From NCBI RefSeq assembly GCF_032884065.1, contig NC_088873.1, positions 558,001 through 622,000 on the forward strand: 64,000 nucleotides of DNA. Direction: 5' to 3'. Below are positions 57,421-64,000 of the stretch, piece by piece (position 1 is the first letter of the stretch; each line of letters starts with the position of its first letter). A model generated the notes under the pieces. It searched no databases. It had not been told where the DNA came from and was given only the letters and a program-made list of their open reading frames with translations. Position numbers and translations under genes: made by a program. Source of the stretch: Artemia franciscana. Lineage: Eukaryota; Arthropoda; Branchiopoda; Anostraca; Artemiidae.

Positions 57421-59109
57421 AGATTAAATAAAAAAACAAGTTTTTTTTAGCTGAAAGTAAGGAGCGACATTAAAACTTAAAACGAACAGAAATTACTTCG
57501 TATATGAAAGGGGCTGCTTCCTCATCAGTCCCTCGCTCTTTACGCTAAAGTTTGACTCTTTCTCTTAACTCTGCTTTTTAAAACAGTAAAAAACTTTAGC
57601 GTAAAGAGTGGGGTTTTGATGAGGAAGCAGCCCCTTTCATATACGAAGTAATTTCTGTTCGTTTTAAGTTTTAATGTCGCTCCTTACTTTCAGCTAAAAA
57701 ACGTGTTTTTTTTATTTAATTTTTGGATGTTTTGAATTAATGCATATTTTGATCTTGGCTCTCCGCATATAAATAATTAAAACGAAATTTGCATATTAAT
57801 TAATTGCAATTAATCGGAAGATTTTGAGAAAAAAGAAGCGAAGGAGGAGGTCTAGTTGCCCTCCAAGTTTTTGATTACTTAAAAAAGCAACTAGAACTTT
57901 TAATTTTTTACAAACGTTTTCATTGGTAAAAAATATACCTAACTTACGAATTAACTTACGTAACCAACTTCTATATTCGTAGGTTTTTATTGCGTATATG
58001 AGGAGGTTCAACCCTCGTCGATACGACGCTCTTTACACTAAAGCTTAGATTGTGTCCCAATTCCTTAAGAATAACCTCTGAATCCCAAAGGCCGTAGAAT
58101 AAATAGTTGAAATTACTAAAAATACTTTAGCCGAAAGAGTGAGGTATAACGAGGAGGTAAACCCCTCATATGCGTAATAATTTTTGTTTGTTTTAAGTTT
58201 TAATGCTGCTCCTTACTTTCAGTAACAAAAAACCTTTCATATTTATTTTTTTCATTGTTTTTTTCAAATAAAGCTAGAAAATCCTGCGCCCCCTTCATTG
58301 AAATTCCCTTTTACCATGAGAAGTCTCTCCATGGAAATATCCTCCCATGTAACCCCATCCCCCCTCAACTCTTCCCCTAAACAAAAAAAAATCCCCTGAA
58401 AACGTCTGCACACTTCCCAGTAACTATTACTATATGTAAACACAGGTCAAAGTTTTCAACTTGCAGCCCCTCCCACGGTGACTGCGGGGGAGTAAGTCGT
58501 CCCTAAAGACATAGTTATTAGGTTTTTTGACTATGGTGAATAAAATGGCTATCTCAGAATTTTAATCTGGTGACTTTGGGAAAAAATGAGCGTGGGAGGG
58601 GGCCTAGGTGCCCTCCAATTTTTTTGGTCGCTTAAAAAGGGCACTAGAATTTTTAATTTTCGTTAGAATGAGCCCTCTCGCAAGATTCTAGGACCACTCA
58701 GTCGATGCGATCACCCCTGGGGAAACAAACAAAAAAACAAAAAAACAAATAAACACGCATTCGTGATCTGTCTTCTGGCAAAAAATGCGAAATTCCACAT
58801 TTTTGTAGACAGGAGCTTGAAACTTCTACAATATGAGTCTCTGATACGCTGAATCTAATGGTGTGATTTCGTTAAGATTGCATGACATTTAGGGGGTGTT
58901 TCCTCCTATTTTCTAAACTGAGGCAAATTTTCTCAGGCTCGTAACTTTTGATGGGTATAACTGATCTTGATGAAACTTGTATATTTAAAATCAGCATTAA
59001 AATGCGATTCTTTTGGTGTAACTATTGGTATCAAAATTCCATTTTTAGAGTTTCGGTTACTATTGAGCCGGGTCGCTCCTTACTACAGTTCGTTACCACG
59101 AACTGTTTG
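57421..59109 (-). repeat. Composite repeat family A, copy 5 (complete, minus)
   Basis: A long palindrome at 57430-57710, then the full body, ending in the hairpin CAGTTCGTTACCACGAACTG (59086-59105). It is uninterrupted at 'cattgtttttttcaaataaa', the site where family B sits in copy 4. Confidence 0.9.
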
Positions 59110-61150
59110 ATACGATGGTTTATTTCAGAAAGTTAGACTTTTGTTTTGAAAAGAGAATATAGTACTTCTTGAAGAATTGTTCTGCAAAGGCAAAACTTTA
59201 AGATAAAAAATGGAGTTTTTGGGGAGATGGTAGCCTTCCTCATATTTACGATAGTTCTGTGTGTGGTATTAAAATTATCACGAATTAAATTTAAAACAAA
59301 ATAATAAAAGTAAAAAGAAAGTTTGAAACTTAAATGAAAAGAAATTATTTACGTATACAAGGGATGTTGCCCCCTCCTTTACGCAAACGTTTGACTTCCT
59401 TTACTCTAAAGTTTGACTTATTACCCCTAAGGCTTCCACAACTAATGCTCAGACACAAAGAAAATTCGAATGGAATAAAACTATTTTTCCAAGTACCTCA
59501 TTGTGGGAGAGCTAATTAATGCGCATTGACTTTAACCGATAAAAATTTCAGTTAAAACACCTTAGAAGCTAATCAGATATATTAATTACAATTAGTCCTT
59601 AACTTTGTTACACTCAAAAACACTGTCAGCAAAGCACTATAAGACTTTAGTGTTGACTGCGGAGGGTTGAGGAAGTAGACAACCCCCTCATATACGGAGT
59701 ATTCTTGTTGATTCTAAGTTCTTATGTCGCTCTTTACTTTCAGTTGAAAAAAACTTTGTTTGTTCAACTCTTTGAAAAAATTGATTTCTCTTTTAGCTAT
59801 ATATTTAATCAATTAAACTTCTAAAGGTGCTCATATCAAGGGATTGACGTTAATGCAAAAAATGTAAAAATTTTGCATTTTTGTCCCCAGGAAAGGCAGT
59901 TATGACTTCCGTCTTTATTATTCTCTTTTTTGGTGATGATCCTATCAAATAAGCTTAGATCATCGACAGAGGGCTCATTCAAACGAAAATTTGAAGTGTT
60001 AATTCTGAGTAACAAAACAGATTGCGCCACAGGAAAGTAGTTTTTCCTGCTAATTTGTGGTATCAAACAATAATTTTTGACCAAAAACAGGCTCCTTGGG
60101 GCATTCCATTCATTTGAAGGGTTATGCTACAGCTAAAAACTTGAATAATAATTATCCAATAAAAGAGAATAATCCGAATTAGAAGCTCATTTCGCTATTT
60201 AACCAGTAGCCAAACATTTACACAGTCTGCTCACGTTTTAAATGCTCTTCTTATCCATCAAAACTGATTATTTTTTTCTGTCTTTTTTTTAGGATGATCG
60301 GCGGATAAACTCACATCATTATCAATAAAATATTTGGAGGCTAGCCAAATAAAGATTAAAGCTGTTGCATAAGATACTCTTTCTTTAATGTGACAATAAG
60401 ACTATTAAAGTGTCAGGTGCAACTAGAATGTAACACCAGGAACAACTGTTATAATGACATAAAAAAAACGACCTGCCAAACGTTATCTGCACATTGTTAA
60501 TGCCAACTATGAAATAAACCTTGATGCTCATGAATGGGAATCCATGTTTTAACTATCGGACTTGAACTTGCAAAAGAAGAAATGATTTTGACAATATCTT
60601 ATCCTCATTTTGGTCAGAAATAAATATCAGGTTTCATGTTTTGACCACAGAAGCTGCATGGAAATTTTTCCAGGTTAAGGGGGGGTCAGTAAAAGGTCTG
60701 ATAATATCAAAAGGAAATACTTTCTGTAATAGTTAGTAATATATTTATTACCATGAGAATTACTTGGTCTTGAACAGATCCCAGGACAAATGGTGGACAT
60801 GCACACGGTGAGCATGTTTCAAAATGACTATTAATTATTATTACTATTAAATTCATTTTTCATATGGCCTCGTGCCACCTGGTCGCTCCCTGACGACACC
60901 TTGATTTAGACCTTCAACGATTATGGTTCTATAAAGTGACTCCAAATGATTGTAAGAGCTTTTAATGATTGTGTATTTCATGTTAAAAATCCATGGCATA
61001 CCAGACACGGGGCTTACGGACGGACATTTGTTATTTTACGGGGGGCCTCAAGAATCTTCTGCAATTAGCTAAGTGCCTTTAATCTCATTTCATGTACTAT
61101 TTTATTTAGACTAAATTTTGGATGAAAAAAAGCGAAAAGAGATTACTTAC
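59110..61150 (-). other. Lipase intron: diverged repeats, no exon seen
   Basis: 59370-59760 carries weak similarity to family A ('tacgcaaacgtttgac', 'cggagt.ttcttgttgattctaag', 'gtcgctctttactttcagtt'). The remainder has no recognised gene. Confidence 0.45.
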
Positions 61151-61353
61151 TCTGTCAATACTTTCTCTGGTTCTGAGTATAAATCGAGTATTAATTTTTT
61201 CCCTTGGGAGTGGCAGTAAGTTGAATGGTCTGTGAACCGGGTCATACCATTCATCAGTTATTCCTATACATCCAAGGTCATCGTAACATACTTGATCACC
61301 TCTTGATGCAAAGTTTTTCAGGACGTTAGGTATAGATGATGGTGGTAAATAGG
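61151..61353 (-). CDS. Pancreatic-type lipase, exon with mature N-terminus
   Basis: First visible exon of a secreted triacylglycerol lipase of the pancreatic lipase family (alpha/beta hydrolase). It is flanked by an AG acceptor (61355-61354) and a GTAAGT donor (61150 downward). It starts with two bases of a split codon and then encodes 67 residues. Seen are the family's N-terminal pattern GDQVCYDDLGCIG, RPFNLLPLPREKINTRF and RTRESIDR, which correspond to the mature N-terminus with its first disulfide and the first beta strands. The signal peptide is not here, so at least one exon must lie upstream (above 61353, perhaps beyond the window). There are no stops or frameshifts, which suggests a live gene. 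The exon ends in phase 0 and joins the next exon without a gap in homology. Confidence 0.9.
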
Positions 61354-61880
61354 CTTAAAAAAGAGACAATATACTATATACAATATATACAATATTATAC
61401 AATATATATGCAATATTAATAATATTGATATAATACAATATTAATTATAAATAAATATTATATTTATTATAAATTATGTAAATATTAATTATTATTAGTT
61501 ATCAATTATAAATATTAACATTATAAATTATTAATTATTAATTATAAATACAATACAATATTAATATAAATACAATATTATACAATATACTATACTTATT
61601 TGTTTTTTAAGAAAATAGAAAGAAAAAGGCAAGCTAATTTTCACTTTGACAATGTGCAACACACATAAATAACTCTGAACACCAATTTCCAGCCACTAAG
61701 AAAAAAAATAAATCGAACCGGTAACAAAAAAAACTATGACCCCTTCTTCTTCTGTTAATCTGAATAGCACCATCCACAAAGAGCTTGACCTAACTTTTCA
61801 TCTTTCTCCAGAAAATCCTCTGACCCTCCATCCCTTAGTCATTGCTTAAAGTACGTACATAACATAAAGCGAAGATATCA
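61354..61880. repeat. Low-complexity AATATTAAT region and unassigned flank
   Basis: 61370-61600 is made of 'acaatattaat' and 'ataaatatta' steps. No signal-peptide exon of the lipase was recognised here. Confidence 0.6.
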
Positions 61881-61910
61881 AACAATTCGTGGTAACTACT
61901 ACTACTACTA

Positions 61911-62038
61911 CTAATAACTCACTGCAGCACCAAGCCGCCTGAGGCCAACACAGCTACGCACGCTCCTCCTCCAACCTAATCTATTTAAAGCCTCCCTCTT
62001 TACACCCTCCCAGGAAGTTCCCATTTCCTTTAAATCCT
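61911..62038 (-). pseudogene. Frameshifted C-terminal tail of the LINE reverse transcriptase
   Basis: After a one-step frame change at about 62040 the minus strand reads KDLKEMGTSWEGVKREALNR, then RRSVRSC and LRRLGAAVSY. It stops at the first TAG of the 3' TAG run. The same ending is seen near 43800-43895. Confidence 0.75.
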
Positions 62039-63313
62039 TTATATGACATCCTCCCAACCCAGACAAGGACGACCTGCTTTCCGTGTAGCCCCAGACGGTT
62101 GGCCAAAAAGGACAATCTTCGGTAATCTGTCATCCTTCATCCGTAGAACGTGGCCTAGCCATCTCAACCTTTCTTTCATTATAGCCCCAGAAAGCGGGAT
62201 TGAACCACACTTTTCGTACAACCTACTGTTTGAAATACGGTCAGTCAGCCGGGTACCCAGAACAATCCGTAGGCAATTTCTCTGGAAAACATCTAGTAAA
62301 TTTTCATCTGCTTTTCGGAGTGTCCATGCTTCAGAGCCATATTTGACCACTGTCATCACTGTAGCTTCCAATATTCTAATCTTGGTTTGTAGGCTTATCT
62401 TTCTATTCTTCCAAACTTTTTTTAACTGTGAAAAAACACCCTGAGCTTTAGCTATTCTACTTTTAACATCTTCACTGCTCCCACCATCTTTACTAATAAT
62501 ACTACCAAGGTAACTGAAGCTCCCAACCTGATCAATCTTTTCGTTACCTAAGGTCACCTGTTCATCTTCACTTATTCCTAACCTTAGTGACTTAGTCTTC
62601 TTAACATTAATTTTCAAGCCTATTTTAGCACCCTGAACTCGTAAAACCTCTAAAAATTCATTCATTTTGCTCACACTTTCATCTAATATGCTTAAATCAT
62701 CAGCATAATCTAAGTCCAGGAGCGTTCTTCCTCCCCATTTGATTCCATGGTCTCCAATTTCCTTTCCTGTGCTCCTTAAGACGAAGTCCATCAAAATGAT
62801 CCATATAAAGGGGGATAGAACACAACCCTGCTTAACTCCTGATTTAATACAAAACCAGTTGCTAACCTCATTTCCTACCTTAACCGCAGCAGTATTATTC
62901 TCGTACATAGCGCAAATCACTTTAATGTATTTTTCTGGTATACCATATAACGATAAGACCTTTGTTAACGCTGTTCTATCAACAGAATCGAAAGCTTGCT
63001 CATAATCGATAAAACTAAGGACCAAAGGTGTTTGACAACGAAGGGACTTCTCAATTATTAACCTAAGAGTGAAAACATGGTCGACACATCCTCTACCTTT
63101 TCTAAAACCGCATTGTTCTTCCCTTAAAACTTTGTCTACAGCATGTCTCAGTCTAAAAAGTATCATATTACTCAGTAATTTGCTACCTACAGAGACCAGA
63201 CTAATGCCTCGATAATTCCGACATTCACTCTTGTCACCTTTCTTATACAGTGGTTTAATTAAGGTTTTCCTAAAATCATTGGGTACTTCCCCTTTTTCAA
63301 AAATCATGTTCAT
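62039..63313 (-). CDS. LINE reverse transcriptase, 424-residue open frame
   Basis: Reverse transcriptase for target-primed reverse transcription of the element. Domains in order: finger LIKPLYKKGDKSECRNYRGI (about residues 19-38), EEQCGFRKGRGCVDHVF (about 67-83), palm FIDYEQAFDSVDRTAL with a catalytic Asp, SGVKQGCVLSPFIWIILMDF, the LDYADDLSILDE catalytic Asp pair, the SFSYLGSIISKDGG thumb region, and a C-terminal RIVLGTRLTDRISN and RLRWLGHVLRM. The frame has no internal stop, but the 5' half (endonuclease) is missing. The frame closes early: relatives continue KDLKEMGTSWEGVKREAL, which is present in another frame just after the stop and ends at a TAG in the tail (61911). So this is a recent, probably inactive copy. 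Confidence 0.92.
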   Translation of the reverse strand: MNMIFEKGEVPNDFRKTLIKPLYKKGDKSECRNYRGISLVSVGSKLLSNMILFRLRHAVDKVLREEQCGFRKGRGCVDHVFTLRLIIEKSLRCQTPLVLSFIDYEQAFDSVDRTALTKVLSLYGIPEKYIKVICAMYENNTAAVKVGNEVSNWFCIKSGVKQGCVLSPFIWIILMDFVLRSTGKEIGDHGIKWGGRTLLDLDYADDLSILDESVSKMNEFLEVLRVQGAKIGLKINVKKTKSLRLGISEDEQVTLGNEKIDQVGSFSYLGSIISKDGGSSEDVKSRIAKAQGVFSQLKKVWKNRKISLQTKIRILEATVMTVVKYGSEAWTLRKADENLLDVFQRNCLRIVLGTRLTDRISNSRLYEKCGSIPLSGAIMKERLRWLGHVLRMKDDRLPKIVLFGQPSGATRKAGRPCLGWEDVI

Positions 63314-63357
63314 AATCTTCAGTAGCTTATTCCTAACCTCAGAGCCACCATATTTAA

Positions 63358-64000
63358 GGTGTACTAAAGAGCGACCCGGCCCAATAGTAACTGAAACTCT
63401 AAAAAACTGAATTTTGCTACTAATAGTTACATCAAAAGAATCGTATTTTTTGTTAATTTTAAGTATACAAGTCTCATTAAGTTTATATTATTACCCATCA
63501 ATAGTTACGAGCCTAAGAAAATTTGCCTTACTTAGAAAACAGGGGGAAATACCCCCTAAAAGTCATAGGATCTTGAGAAAAATCATACCATCAAATTCAA
63601 TGTATCAGAGAACTCTACTGTAGATGTTCCATGCTCCTATCTACAAAAATGTGGAATTTTGTACTTTAGGCCAGAAGACAGATCACGGATGCGTGTTTAT
63701 TTTATTTTTTTTTCGTTTGTTTTTCCAGGGGTGATCGTATCAACCCAGTGGTCCTAGAATGTCGCAAGAGGGCTCGTTCAAACGAAAATTAAAATTCCTA
63801 ATAAAGAGATCTAATAATTAGAATAAAGAAGAGGTTATATGGGAGGATTTTTTGTGGAGGAATTTATCATGAGGGACTAGAATTTCCATGAAGGGGTGTA
63901 GGATTTTCTAGCATCGTTTAAAAAAAACGATGAGAAAATAAATAAAAAAAAAAGTTTTTTCAACTTAAAGTAAGGAGCAGCATTAAAACTTAAAGGAACA
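63358..64000 (+). repeat. Composite repeat family A, copy 6 (runs off the window)
   Basis: Resumes after the LINE with 'gagcgacccggcccaatagt' and continues through 'gccagaagacagatcacgga' and 'gtcctagaatgtcgcaagag' to 'agtaaggagcagcattaaaa' at the window end. The separated start is at 61879-61896. Confidence 0.88.

Larger units (their letters stand above)
61897..63357 (-). mobile_element. LINE with (TAG)n tail inserted in family A repeat
   Basis: The 3' end is at 61897, with a run of about six TAG units on the minus strand. The 5' end is truncated near 63357. The left flank ends 'caattcgtggtaac' and the right flank resumes 'ctaaagagcgacccggccc', which are the two sides of the family A start (canonical 'gtggtaacgaactgtagtaa'). 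The element therefore landed inside an A copy. A second, badly decayed copy is at 40390-43895. Confidence 0.85.

Overview
This is a window of AT-rich eukaryotic (animal) nuclear DNA, probably from an arthropod. It carries split genes with GT-AG introns, LINE retrotransposon remains from several clades, Helitron remains and many tandem or fold-back repeats. A crustacean would fit the style of the repeats, but I cannot fix the species from sequence alone. Almost all open reading frames are shadows of repeats.

The one host gene I can support is a pancreatic-type triacylglycerol lipase on the minus strand, covering about 36 kb (about 61350 down to 24957). Seven exons are visible, and every adjacent pair I can see joins in a compatible phase: 61353-61151, 54997-54878, 50078-49932, 49306-49081, 44479-44241, 38136-38004 and 25160-24957. 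They carry the N-terminal mature region, the oxyanion HGF loop, the GHSLG serine, the GLDPAEP aspartate, the lid and CNHDRS histidine, and the end of a PLAT domain. Not found are the signal-peptide exon (upstream, perhaps off the window), one short PLAT exon between 25160 and 38004, and the last few residues.

Layout. 1-1355: dispersed repeats. 1635-7865: a 6.2 kb element with CAGTGCTG ends and a perfect 8-bp target duplication (hAT type), packed with other repeats. 8.6-13.8 kb: several tandem arrays. 13.8-14.6 kb: a Helitron protein fragment. 15.2-17.3 kb and 21.5-22.9 kb: LINE fragments with an associated minisatellite. 18.3-20.4 kb, 26.8-28.5 kb, 50.4-54.7 kb, 57.4-59.1 kb and 61.9/63.4-64.0 kb: copies of an abundant composite repeat, here called family A, with a terminal hairpin and a long palindrome. 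32.3-37.75 kb: a fold-back-like structure with about 20 direct units and two inverted units of a ~183-bp repeat around a decayed ORF. 40.4-43.9 kb: one LINE nested in another. 45.4-48.7 kb: more LINE remains. 51.2-53.8 kb: a second repeat, family B, inserted in family A. 61.9-63.36 kb: a LINE with a 424-residue open reverse transcriptase, inserted in family A.

The lipase exons are thus islands in introns built almost wholly of nested mobile DNA. I see no tRNA, rRNA or CRISPR array and no complete new enzyme system. The most unusual items are the fold-back array with higher-order repeats, the tagged hAT-like element and the palindromic repeats with loops in both orientations.
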